From Coenobita brevimanus (Eukaryota; Arthropoda; Malacostraca; Decapoda; Coenobitidae): 64,000 bases of DNA. The position numbers and the translations under genes were made by a program. The notes under the pieces were generated by a model. That model worked only from the letters and a program-made list of their open reading frames with translations, did not search any database and was not told the origin of the DNA. Shown piece after piece: positions 22,001 through 33,310 of the stretch. The DNA lies in NCBI GenBank assembly GCA_032717465.1, contig CM064669.1, positions 44,254,001-44,318,000 on the forward strand, given 5' to 3'. Numbering within the stretch: position 1 is the first letter of the stretch; each line of letters opens with the position of its first letter.

Positions 22001-22389
22001 CAATATTTTTTCCACGGAAATTCAACCCCCCTCCTCCCCAAAAAGAACATTCGAACTTTGCTGCGAATTATAGGGTCTTGCGTCCTCTGCATTTTAATGA
22101 ACTGTTAATGAGAGTCCGGAAAGGGGGGGGAGGGTTCTAACTTGGCATTAGAGTGTTGCAGGTGACAGAAGGGTGGAGGAATAAATTTTTAGATAAAAAG
22201 CGTTCCTGGAAGATATATTCGTGTTCATTATTTCGAGGTAAGAAGTGCATCCACCTATGGTAGGATCCATGCAAAGCAAAAAAAGAATGATGTCATGGGT
22301 AATACAAGTTAGTTTATGCAGGCGAAGACGTGAAATGCGGCAGTGTGGGGTTGACTGTTTGGTGCACGAGTATGTGAGGTCTGACATTG

Positions 22390-22740
22390 TTAAGTGTGAC
22401 TGTGGTGTATGCGTGTATGGTATATAGATGTGTCTGGTGTTGCAGTGTGAGGTATGTGTGAATTGTGAGTTTCAAGTGTGATGGGTGTGGTGTATGAATA
22501 CGTATTTAAGTATGACAGTTTGAGGTGTGGATGTGATGTGTACGTGTAAGATATGATAGTGTATGGTGCATGTAAGGTATTGCAGTGTGATGTGTGGCAC
22601 TGTGAGATGTAGTGTGAAATGTGGCAGTGTGAGATGTGGTGTGAAATATGGCATGGTGAGATGTGGTTTGACGTGTGGCATTGCAAGATGTGGTATGAAA
22701 TGAGGTAGTTGCTTTATGAGATGTGGTGTGAAATGTGGCA
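22390..22740. repeat. Degenerate edge of the 51-bp array
   Basis: Words such as GTGTGAGATGTGGTGTGAAA and TGGCAGTGTGAGATG repeat without a fixed period. This looks like the older, mutated flank of the array that follows. Confidence 0.65.
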
Positions 22741-24042
22741 GCTTAAAATGTGTGAAGTAATATAGTGTGAGATGTGGTATGAAATGTGGCAGCTTGAGAT
22801 GTGTGAAGTAATGCAGTGTGAGATGTGGTATGAAATGTAGCAGCTTGAGATGTGTGAAGTAATGAAGTGTGAGATGTGGTGTGAAATGTAGTATCTTGAG
22901 ATGTGTGAAGTAATGCAGTGTGAGATGTGGTATGAAATGTGGCAGCTTGAGATGTGTGAAGTAATATAGTGTGAGATGTGGTATGAAATGTGGCAGCTTG
23001 AGATGTGTGAAGTAATATAGTGTGAGATGTGGTATGAAATGTGGCAGCTTGAGATGTGTGAAGTAATATAGTGTGAGATGTGGTATGAAATGTGGCAGCT
23101 TGAGATGTGTGAAGTAATATAGTGTGAGATGTGGTATGAAATGTGGCAGCTTGAGATGTGTGAAGTAATATAGTGTGAGATGTGGTATGAAATGTGGCAG
23201 CTTGAGATGTGTGAAGTAATGCAGTGTGAGATGTGGTATGAAATGTGGCAGCTTGAGATGTGTGAAGTAATATAGTGTGAGATGTGGTATGAAATGTGGC
23301 AGCTTGAGATGTGTGAAGTAATATAGTGTGAGATGTGGTATGAAATGTGGCAGCTTGAGATGTGTGAAGTAATGCAGTGTGAGATGTGGTATGAAATGTG
23401 GCAGCTTGAGATGTGTGAAGTAATATAGTGTGAGATGTGGTATGAAATGTGGCAGCTTGAGATGTGTGAAGTAATATAGTGTGAGATGTGGTATGAAATG
23501 TGGCAGCTTGAGATGTGTGAAGTAATATAGTGTGAGATGTGGTATGAAATGTGGCAGCTTGAGATGTGTGAAGTAATATAGTGTGAGATGTGGTATGAAA
23601 TGTGGCAGCTTGAGATGTGTGAAGTAATATAGTGTGAGATGTGGTATGAAATGTGGCAGCTTGAGATGTGTGAAGTAATATAGTGTGAGATGTTGTATGA
23701 AATGTGGCAGCTTGAGATGTGTGAAGTAATATAGTGTGAGATGTGGTATGAAATGTGGCAGCTTGAGATGTGTGAAGTAATATAGTGTGAGATGTGGTAT
23801 GAAATGTGGCAGCTTGAGATGTGTGAAGTAATATAGTGTGAGATGTGGTATGAAATGTGGCAGCTTGAGATGTGTGAAGTAATATAGTGTGAGATGTGGT
23901 ATGAAATGTGGCAGCTTGAGATGTGTGAAGTAATATAGTGTGAGATGTGGTATGAAATGTGGCAGCTTGAGATGTGTGAAGTAATATAGTGTGAGATGTG
24001 GTATGAAATGTGGCAGCTTGAGATGTGTGAAGTAATGCAGTC
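22741..24042. repeat. 51-bp minisatellite, about 25 copies
   Basis: The unit is GTGTGAGATGTGGTATGAAA, then TGTGGCAGCTTGAGATG, then TGTGAAGTAATATA. Copies are nearly identical, with a TATA/TGCA alternative at the end. Each unit seems built from three smaller GAGATGTG(G)-type subrepeats of about 17 bp. The period is a multiple of three, so two minus-strand frames of 451 codons are open (17-residue repeats rich in His, Ser, Ile or Thr). I treat these as a consequence of the array. Confidence 0.95.
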
Positions 24043-24690
24043 AGTCCAGCTGTGCAATAAGGTTTGCACGGTTTGGATGTGTACTTCTCGCTGATCATTC
24101 CGGGTGTTCGTCTTTCCTCAGTTTAAGTCTGAAGAGGTGACAGTGATGTCCCCGTCGCCTAATGAAGAGCGTAATGTCGTTCCGTAAGCGGCAGCGGCTT
24201 TTAAGTATATGGTATTAATAATTTAAAAAAAATAAAAAACGGAAATGCAGGCGTAGGAGGAGCCTCAGTCAGTTGCTGCACATTACCACGTTTGTTCGTG
24301 TAAACAATTCACTCCGACTACACTCATTACATAAAACTTCCAGCCGACGTGTTCTGTCCTGTTTGTGTGATTGAACTGACAGTTAAGCCCTTCAGCCACA
24401 TGACATCATTTTAGTTTATGTTTGTAGTTACAAGATTTCTTTATCCAATTAGGAGAGTCCCCAAGAAGCGAAGCAGTTAATGTAGGCAATATGAACCCCC
24501 ACCCCCCCTTGGAAATATGTGTCAAAAGTTGAACAGAAGCATCGTAAGGAAAAAAAAGAAAAAAAAAAGACGTCATTGTACTGAAGTAATTCAAAATTGT
24601 ATGTGTACGAACCGTACCAAAGTTGAGTCCTTTGACGAAACCTATTCCTCATTTACTCCTGGTGATCACATTTCGGACAATTGTGTACGC
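24043..24690. other. Unassigned sequence
   Basis: No feature is recognised apart from short A- and C-runs (24487-24508, 24549-24569) and a short piece resembling the foldback family end (CGTCATTGTACTGAAG, about 24570). Confidence 0.35.
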
Positions 24691-24699
24691 GCCCTAATG

Positions 24700-25290
24700 T
24701 TTACACATGTGTATAAAAAGAATAAGTATGGAAAAGTAATACACGTAGGATATAGTACAGTAAAAGTCTACTCTTTTATGTTAGCCAGTTTATGAAGATT
24801 GCTGTCGTTTCTCTAAGATGCACAGATGATTATGAAAGAGAAGAGTATGAACAAGTAATGGAATCTTTGTATAGTAAAAGCCCAACCACTCGAATTTTTA
24901 TTTGTTTTAGTGAGCTGTGCTTCATTCGAAGTGTAAAAATGCTTTTTTAAAAAAGTAAAGATAAATAATGGGTTCCCAAAGCAATATATGTTAACCTCTC
25001 ATTTCTGTTAGTGTTATATATCACACTAGGATGTTTGCCTACATAGAAAAGTATGGACATATATAAAAAAAAAAAGTTTTAACATAAGTAAAATCAAAAC
25101 GTGGTCACCTTTTCCTTGAGTCTATATAGTGTGTTGTCGTTTCTCCATTATTTACAAAAGTCTGTTCAAAGGCATAAAGAGGAAAAGTTTTAACATAGTA
25201 AAATAAAAACCAAGTCACTTTCTCCAAGTGTTCATTTAGTGTTTTGTCTTTCCATTATTTACAAGTGTCTGTTAAAATGTATCCAGTACA
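24700..25290. repeat. Decayed tandem array, about 120-125 bp period
   Basis: Units near 25048 and 25167 share AAAAGTTTTAACATA, AAAATAAAAAC or AAAATCAAAAC, GT(G)GTCAC.TT, GTGT(T)GTC(G)TTTC and CCATTATTTACAA, in the same order. Fainter copies start near 24720 and 24842. Confidence 0.6.
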
Positions 25291-25679
25291 GCAGTGGGTG
25301 ATGTGATTCTGTTTATTATTTTAATATAGGAAGTTGCCAAACCGACCTGGCGATATTCATAAGATGCTGTTCTATTGTGTTCCGGTGTTGTATGTCGAAA
25401 TACAAAATTGTACTGTACAAATAGCATATCTTGAAGAATATTTTCGGAGGAATTTTCTTAAGCCTGCTATTCTAGACATGGCAACGTGGCAGCGGTATCA
25501 ATGGGTTCATGTCTCATCAGCTCATCTCTTCTCACTTACTCTCTTCAGCATTTTTTTTTTTTTTCGCTGCAGTGTTGCGTCTCTAGTTCTCTTCTATTGC
25601 TGCTGTCCTAATCTCCGTTTTTCTTGAAAACTTTGCTTCACTTCCTTCCCATCTCGGCGGCACGCAGCACCCATTTACC

Positions 25680-26073
<394 letters not shown>

Positions 26074-26360
26074 TTCTGTCCAACTCTCTGATCCAAGAGT
26101 CAGCTGTTATTCTGTCTTTCATTTAAGCAGCTTGTGTACTCTAGAGCTGTCATTATCATTCTGTCCTTCCCACTGTTTTGACATTATTTGGCTGAAGAGA
26201 ACAGATACAGCCTTCATTATCGCCTTCAGTCTCAGGTAGAATGTTATAGACTGTCGTTACTAGAACAAACTGAGAAAAGACGTCATCGGGCTGATGGAGT
26301 TCATAATAATGTAACAGAACCTTGGAGGCGGCAGGAAAAGGAAACACCGATAGGGACAAG

Positions 26361-26520
26361 AAAACCCGAGCGTAAAAGTTGAGGAGAAAATCCGAGAGAC
26401 TGAGAGAACCCGGGAGGCGAAAATAAAACAGAGGGTGAAAGTGTGGGAAGGGGATGAGGAAAACTGAGAAGACAAGTTTATAATGAGGATACCCTTGGTG
26501 TGTGTCAGGATATGGGGGTG
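26361..26520 (+). repeat. Dispersed repeat, copy 2 (partner 1-150)
   Basis: Same orientation and word order as the window start, with an extra insert of about 18 bp after GAGAG. It continues into a purine-rich tract, as copy 1 does. Confidence 0.75.
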
Positions 26521-26810
26521 GGTGGGTGGGAGGAGTAGAGGGAGAGGAGATAGAGGAGAGGGTAGATTGTGTAAGGGGAGGGTGGAGATGCAGAGAAGAG
26601 AAGATGGGTGAGTTGGGAGAAGAGATGCAAAGGGGAGGGAGAGAAAGGAAGTGACGACTGGAGAGAGAGAGAGAGAGAGAGAGAGAGGAGCGGTATAAAC
26701 ACGAGAATTAGAAAAGGTGATCTTAAAAAGGAGAGTATAAGAAAGCAGAAATTAGGAGAACGTGAAAGAGAGTGAGTGAAGAGAGCCCCGGGCAAGTAAG
26801 TAAATTGGCT
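26520..26810 (+). repeat. Purine-rich tract with (GA)n
   Basis: GGTGGG/GGAGAG-type low-complexity DNA with a GA run at about 26661-26688. Confidence 0.75.
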
Positions 26811-27100
26811 GAGATCAAAGGATATGTCATGATGAAAGAGGGAGGCAACAGGAAGAGGTGCACGTAATACAGTTTTATCGGCAGGTTCTGTAATGTGACG
26901 CTGGCAGTGTTAACGTGACAGACATGCAGTATATACATCCACGGGAAAGACTGACACATTTTGTCAATGACAGAAATATTCAGCTTTGAAGGTTATTTAG
27001 AAATACACAGATTGTTAACTTTTGCCGCTGTTAGGAATATAAATAGCAGTCTTAGGGTCATCACTCTCAGCCTGAGTCATTCCACTGCACAGCGGAGTGA

Positions 27101-27103
<3 letters not shown>

Positions 27104-27187
<84 letters not shown>
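27104..27187. repeat. (CT)n(CA)n compound microsatellite
   Basis: CT run 27104-27138 followed directly by a CA run to about 27187. Confidence 0.95.
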
Positions 27188-27189
<2 letters not shown>

Positions 27190-28670
27190 GAAAACTTTTA
27201 GCCCTCTAAACAGTTAATCGAGATACTATAGTTCAAGGTTGACCACACTACAGCACAGCCTTTCATCCAAACACATAGATACCTTTTCTTCCCTACGTTG
27301 TAAATCAGTCGCGTGTATTCTTATTCATTCCTGTACTGTACACAACAGCTTATCGTCTGCCAGATCGCTCAGGTTCTTCAGGATGTAATGAAAATGTTCA
27401 GTCTCCTGATGAATAGGGTTTAGGAATATGTTATTGAGAATATTTGCGTACTTTTCTCTATTGAGGATTTTTTTTTCCCTAAACTGGCCTGCTCAGTACT
27501 TGAGATCAGAAAAATTATTACGACGTCAGTAAAACAAACTCGTAGCTGATTCGTGAATAAGCTCTTTATACGATATTCAACCCAAACAGTACCAAACTGG
27601 ACGAAAAATTACCGATCAACTAACATATGTGAAAATAATTTTTCCCTTGATTTTATATAGATATTGAATATTATGAACATTGGTATATAAGCTAATTTTG
27701 TGATTTATATTCTTTCGTTTATGAAAACATTCGTGCAAAACGTATGATGCATTAGCCTTGGCACTGAGGAAAAAAATTCTGTTAATTATGAGGTTCCAGT
27801 TTTCTACAGTTAATAATAATGCGGCAAGGAAGTAACCCCCTCCCCCCTCCCTCCCTTTCGAGCCTTCGACAGCAGCTAGATTGTTTACCCCACAGTGGTT
27901 TACCTCTGCTGGACTGTGCCTTTGTACGAGTAGATTTGCTTGGTTTCCATTCTTTTACTGTGATTGATGGCGTTTGACGGTGACAGTGAGTTTCGATGAT
28001 GTGCTTGAAAGAGTAGGGAGGATGAGTGAGCAAAGTATCGTCACGGGAGCCATGGTAAGTATCATGTCGTTCCTCTCTCAGATATCGCCTCTGCCAGCTT
28101 TGAACTTTGGTGTCAGCCCTTTTTCATTTCATTCCCATTATGCTATAAACACGATATCAGTTCTCCGATTTATTGTTAGTGTGATTAAAGTTGAGGTTTC
28201 AATGGTTGATTATCTTGGTCGCGGAAAACAGTAGCTGATAATTGAAATTGGAACAATTGATGAGAGAGAGAGAGAGAGAGAGAGAGTCAGCATTACTGTA
28301 TGCAGTCATTAGCGAGAGTATCTATGCATGGGAAAGAGGTGGTGGCCAGCGTGCCCTTCCCTTTCCACAAAGCATATTAATGATAAAGTGTGTGGGATGA
28401 AAAGCGCTTTCAAATGCCCTCCCCTGTTGTGCTCGGGCCGGACCCTCTGCTCCCACGCTGCCCTTTAATCATTAACACGCCCTTTCAACCACCCAGGTTA
28501 CGTAAAAGTTTTGCAGTAAACGCGTACCTTGTATTAGGGAAATTCACGTTTGGGGTGGGTAAGAATTACCAATTTGCGCAGGAAATATTTATATATGTAT
28601 TACAGTCTTCTTCGTCTCGTATATTAACAATGTTGTTGTTGTTTTCTTCTTCCTCTTCTTCTTCTTCTTA
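27190..28670. other. Unassigned sequence with one (GA)n
   Basis: A GA run lies at 28261-28286. No coding or RNA feature is recognised otherwise. Confidence 0.35.
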
Positions 28671-28673
28671 CAG

Positions 28674-28760
28674 ACCACCGGCAACCCATGCAGGTCCCCA
28701 TGCCACCACTGTCTCCCTCCAGTAACAGCAGCTGCAACATCAGTAACTTCGCCTCTCCAT
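28674..28760 (+). CDS. Candidate coding exon (host), low confidence
   Basis: A long pyrimidine tract ending TTCTTCTTACAG (28662-28673) is a good splice acceptor. The frame after it reads HRQPMQVPMPPLSPSSNSSC and then NISNFASP. This is a Pro/Ser-rich composition unlike the Ser/Phe/Leu noise of the pyrimidine-rich DNA further on. The codons are balanced (AAC, AGC, TGC, ATC). No donor site follows clearly, and the frame runs on into low-complexity DNA to 29044, so the true end is unknown. It could be chance. Confidence 0.2.
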
Positions 28761-29350
28761 CATTCTTCCCTTTTACCTTATTTCCTCCACCTCCCTTTCC
28801 TTCATCCATTCATTCATCTGTCCTCCTTAACACACATCACCACCTCCACCTCAGCTCATTCTCTCCACTTTCGTATCCTCCCCTCCCCTTCCCCCCCTTT
28901 ATCTCTCGTCCTCCCCCTTCACCCTCATCCTGTCTTCACCTTCACCCCTCTTCACTTCTCTTATTCCTTTCACCCCTCTTCTCCTTCTTGACTTCACCTC
29001 ATCACCTCTTCCCCTCCGTCTCCTCTATTCCTATCCTTCCTTAACCCCATCCTTTCCCCCTCCCCTCCTCCTGTCGTTCCTTTCGTTCATCCCTCCGTCA
29101 TTCCTTTCCTCCCTTTCCATCATTTTCGCCTACCCTCCTCCTCTCCTTCATCCTCCATTCTTTTTATTCGTTTTCCCTTCCTCCCTTGTCATTTACTTCC
29201 TCACTTTCCATCATTTCTACTCTTCCCTTCCTCTTCATCTCTTCCCCCTTTCCCTGGCCGTTCTTTCTCTCCTTCCTTCCTTTTATTCATCCTTCCGTCT
29301 TTCTTCTTCTCCCTTTCCTTTAGTTCTCCTTCCCGTCCTTCCTTCATCCT
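28760..29350. repeat. Pyrimidine-rich tract
   Basis: The plus strand is mostly C and T (CTTCCTCC/CCTTTCC words) over about 600 bp with no fixed period. Confidence 0.8.
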
Positions 29351-29817
29351 CCTCACGGGCTTGCCAGTGAAAATTCAGCATCAAATTTTGGGAGGACCCA
29401 AATTAATCCCGACCATTTAGCGCGTCCGCAAAATTGAAAATGCGCCTGACATCCCCCTCAGAATTATCCGGGGCACCTCACTGCTCCTCCACGCTATGAG
29501 GTTATCGCCCTAACAGGTTTTCTGAGTTTACATGACCGGTTTTCTCTTGGTATTATGTTTGTTTTGTTAGTTGTTAGGTTTTTGTGTTTTGTTCTTGGGC
29601 CGATGTTTATTTGTGTCTTGTGGACTTGTTGTCCGTAAGGCTTTTTGTTGTTGTTGTTGTTGTTGTTTTGTAATCCATTGCGCGTTTTCATTTTTTACTA
29701 CTTTTTTCTTGAAATATACAAATTTTTTGGGTCACCTGGACTTTTTTTTTTTGTATTCCTGGTTCTCGATGCTATGAACCGTGTGGTATAGCCTTTTTCT
29801 TTTCTTTTTTTTCTTTA
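29351..29817. other. Unassigned, T-rich
   Basis: Includes a short (GTT)n at 29643-29668 and T runs. No gene is seen. Confidence 0.4.
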
Positions 29818-29914
29818 TTAACCTCTTCAGTGCGAGGTCATATTTTTGTCTGATCTTTCTGCTTTCGGACGGTTTTACTGAATATAGAAGGACGTCTTGT
29901 AGTGAAGGAGTTAG
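29818..29914. mobile_element. Short foldback (MITE-like) element
   Basis: The left end TTAACCTCTTCAGTGC and right end GTAGTGAAGGAGTTAG are inverted copies of each other (about 13 of 16 match). The core TTCTGCTTTCGGACGG with TTTTACTGAATATAG is the reverse-orientation form of the family core. Confidence 0.65.
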
Positions 29915-30674
29915 TGAAGGCGGTTTGTAATTCCTCCAGTTAAAAGTCTCCAACAATGAGATGGTCTGGAAGCAGCATGGATAAAATAAGTAAGACATCC
30001 TCGTGGCCAGGGCGCTATGTTGTAGGGTTTTCTTTGTTTACTTGTGTCTTAAATACAGACTACTGACATTTGAGTTAGTTGGGATGGTGCATACGGTTGT
30101 GTTGGGTGCGGTTATCTGAGCTGTCCATTGTTTTGTTCCTATATGTTAGGGTATTTGTTAGTTATTCTGTTATTGTTTAGTTAGCTTCTTTTTGTAAGTT
30201 ATTATACCTTTCTGTTATTTGATCACCCTATATGACCGTTTCGTACTGCAGCTCATGTCTCTGGTTGGGATATGATGTTATTCTTTACCGGTCTTATGTG
30301 CGTTGTTGATAATTTGCAGGTTATTTCCTTAGCAATAAGTTACTCGGACGACTTTTGCCGTAAATTGTTTGGCATAATGTTATTTTTATGAGTAAAATTG
30401 TGCGATTAGGAAGCAGATCCTAACTCATGTTTTTGTTTGCCTTTACTTTCAGGTGAGTTTAGCGTACCGAAGCTTGGCAACAAATATTTCAACAAATTGT
30501 AAGTAACCAGTGATCCTTATTACTAAATCTGTCCAGTGGTTTACGTGGCTGTGAGATTCCCTGTAATGCTGGACGACCAGTGCAGCGTGATGGGAAATTT
30601 TACACGTTCTGTTTCTATAATGCACTTTAATCAGTTCTCGTCACATGTTCTCTGTTAACTTAGTCTTTATATAT

Positions 30675-30719
<45 letters not shown>

Positions 30720-31040
30720 ATGGCTAGTGTTAGTAATATTTCAATCTTATCAGTAAGGTTATGTTTTTTTTTTTTCCTGATATCGCCAGTCGATTATATT
30801 TATCTTAGAAGATACTCCATAGTGAATGGATAACTGTACAATGTAGTTTGAATAAATGACATACAGGTTATACATACCTGCCATACGCAAAAACAATCCG
30901 TAAAGAAGAGGTGCTTGGAAGCCTTCTAAGCCCATGGGAATATGATCAGACAAGCTGGATCAAACCCACATGAAAGGTTCCCTCAATAAAGTGGTAGTTG
31001 GAAGAGGAATAAAATAAATAATCGGTAATGATATTGCATT
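29915..31040. other. Unassigned, with (CT)n
   Basis: A CT run lies at 30679-30717. No gene or array is recognised. Confidence 0.35.
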
Positions 31041-31049
31041 CGGTGATGC

Positions 31050-31790
31050 CTTGTGGCCAGGAGACGGAATGTGAGGTCAGAATCCCATTCTTCTTCCCTA
31101 CCCCATCTCTAGATGTTCCCTCCATAGGATTTGCCCCTGATCAAAATATACATCCCCCTGTATTTGCGGCCCCCCCCCCCCCAAAAAAAAAAAAAAAAAA
31201 AAAAACTAGATATACCGGATGCTCTCTGAATATGCTCCTTATTTCGTTATACCATCCATCTCGGACCTGCGTTCCACCTTTAGATATATTCCCGGTTCTG
31301 GCAATACATGTCATTCGTTCCCCTATCGCCCTCAGAAGTTGCCCCAAGTTTGCAAGGGTATGCCTCCTGTCTGGTATACCCTCCTGCTCTCAACATGCCC
31401 CAGCAAATTACTTCTTCCCAGGATATTACCCCAGTTTTGAATATGTCCATTTCATTCCTCATGTGCTGCCTGGCATTGCTTGCACATTCTGATTGGATGT
31501 GTTCCTTTCTCTGGATATGTCCACAGTCGCGGGATGACCCTTAGTTCTGGATAGCCCCTTCGAATGTGACCTTTCCACTCCCTCCTCACGAAAATATCCC
31601 CTTCTGCCATTCGAAGATGCATCAGCTCCAGATATGTAATGTGAACAGGAAAATATAACCTACCTATCCCTTGGTTAGTCTTGATATACCTCTTCGAATC
31701 TTCTAATGTGTCACCGCACCTCATATAAGCCTTGCCCGCTGTCAATTATACCCCTTGCAAGGATGTGACCCTGGAATATGTCTCCCTCAT
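31050..31790. repeat. Probable decayed minisatellite
   Basis: Words such as GGATATGTCC, GAATATGTCC, AATATGCTCC, AAATATCCCC and GGATGTGACC recur every 20-30 bp or so through the region. This suggests a very old tandem array with much drift. A pure C-then-A run at 31170-31204 interrupts it. Minus-strand open frames are by-products. Confidence 0.4.
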
Positions 31791-31792
31791 TT

Positions 31793-31796
<4 letters not shown>

Positions 31797-31850
<54 letters not shown>

Positions 31851-31863
31851 TATATATATATAT

Positions 31864-31945
<82 letters not shown>

Positions 31946-31960
31946 AGAGAGAGAGAGAGA
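31797..31960. repeat. (CT)n(TA)n(GA)n compound microsatellite
   Basis: CT 31797-31847, TA 31848-31943 with two breaks, GA 31944-31960. The outer CT and GA blocks are complementary around the TA core, so the whole can fold back. Confidence 0.95.
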
Positions 31961-32089
31961 TGGTATGTATGTAGGGTTGCTTACCGTCCAGTCACTCCAT
32001 GTAGTGCTGCTCTTGGGTGACTGCCCTCTTCTGTCTTCCTTCTTCCTCCTTCCTTCCTCTTCTATCTATCTTTCCTTCATTCTTTCCTC

Positions 32090-32392
32090 TTCCTTCTGTC
32101 TATGGGTGACGTGACTCTATACTGAGTGACAAGCCAAATGGTTTCCTGTACACAAGGAAACCATTTACTACGCTGGGTGGTAACCATATAACTAGACTAT
32201 GGCGCCAGGTGGTAATGAAGGTGCTCCAATCGGAATGAGCCGGTGCAGGTTTATATCCAAGGGATGGTTGGGGTTTGTTGCTCGCGTAGTGCCACTTAGG
32301 GATGGGTGGGGCTGGTCACTCTCATCTTGGGTGACGGGACCAATTTGCCTGGCCCCGGGCTCCAGCCCCAGAAGAGGGAGTACAGGAAGGTA
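32090..32392 (+). mobile_element. SINE-like repeat, copy 1 (partner 42587-42885)
   Basis: About 300 bp match 42587-42885 in the same orientation: CTATGGGTGAC, ACTGAGTGACAAGC, AGGAAACCATT, AACCATATAAC, GGCGCC, CTCCAATCGGA, GAGCCGGTG, AAGGG.TGGTTGGGG, TGGTCACTCTCATCTT, CCCCGGG. This copy has a B-box-like GGTTTATATCC (32248-32258); its A-box region carries a deletion. Confidence 0.75.
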
Positions 32393-32591
32393 ATAAAGAT
32401 GTAAGGTAGGAAGATGATAGAAGACAGGGAGGTAAGAAAAAAGACGAAAGTATCCGGAAAAGAGGTAGGAGAAGCAAGGACTGTGATAGAGACGAAAATA
32501 TGAAGTGGAATTACGGGACAGAGGGTCGATGGAAAGGGTGAAAGCTAAAGTTGACCAAGCCCCATTAACAATACTTGTAACGGCGAGTCTC

Positions 32592-33310
32592 AGAGCTTTG
32601 TGATAATGCTGTTTTGTGTGCCTTGGCCCGTGTGTCGTGTGACTGGTAGGGTGGTGTAGGTGGAGAGCGTGGTGTGAAGGATGAAAGGAGGATGTGTGAG
32701 GTGGGTGGTTGAGTGTGTGGGAAGGATATATCTAGGGATGGTGAGAATACAGTGTAGTCTGGGGAGAGATGCTGTAGGTGGAGGGCGTGTGGTGCATAGG
32801 ATAAAAGGAGGATATGGAAATGGGTGGCTTGTTGAGTGTGTGGGAAGGATTTATGGTGAGTGTAGAAATGTGTCGTGTGGGGTGAGGACGATGTGTGGTG
32901 TGGATGTTTTTTAGAATGGTGTACAGTAGTAGTATTGTTTGGGATGAGGGCGGTGTGTGGTGTGGGTGTTTTTTTTTTTTTAAGGGTGTAGTACAACGAT
33001 AAAGGAACGACCAGAGCAACAAATATACAAACATTCAGTAAAACGAGCACTAAAAAGGGAGAGGAAGAAAAAAGATTAACAAAACACAATAAGAATTACC
33101 CCCCTCCCGCAGACTCATATTAACCAAGCATGCAGCAAGCACAATATAGCATTTAAAACAATGAGAAACGCAAGAACAAACAGGAATAAGGATAGGCAGA
33201 ATAAAGCGGTGAGCCATAAAGAAGTTTTTGTCTTCGAGCCGACTCAGTGGACGAGACGCGTATCGGAAAACGATTTCCTTCTGAATCTGATATATGGATT
33301 GCAACACTCG
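32592..33310 (+). repeat. Dispersed repeat (partner 43424-45045)
   Basis: Starts GAGCTTTGTGATAATG with GTGTGCCTTGGCCCGTGTG. It continues as a GT-rich degenerate minisatellite (GGTGTGTGGTG, GGAAGGAT), a T/A-rich part, and ends with GCCATAAAGAAG, CGAGCCGACTCAG, GGACGAGA, TATCGGAAAACGA and CTGAATCTGATAT. The same order is found at 43424-45045, which is longer by inserted sequence. No protein motif is seen. Confidence 0.65.

Noticed and set aside
22741..24042. CRISPR array
   Set aside because: Repeats are directly adjacent with no unique spacers, and the sequence is eukaryotic.
22714..24098. Two 451-codon minus-strand frames rich in His, Ser, Ile, Thr
   Set aside because: They exist because the 51-bp unit is divisible by three. 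No start context, flanking coding sequence or other gene signal is seen.
31028..31745. Several open frames on both strands
   Set aside because: They lie in a probable decayed minisatellite, and no domain or splice support is seen.
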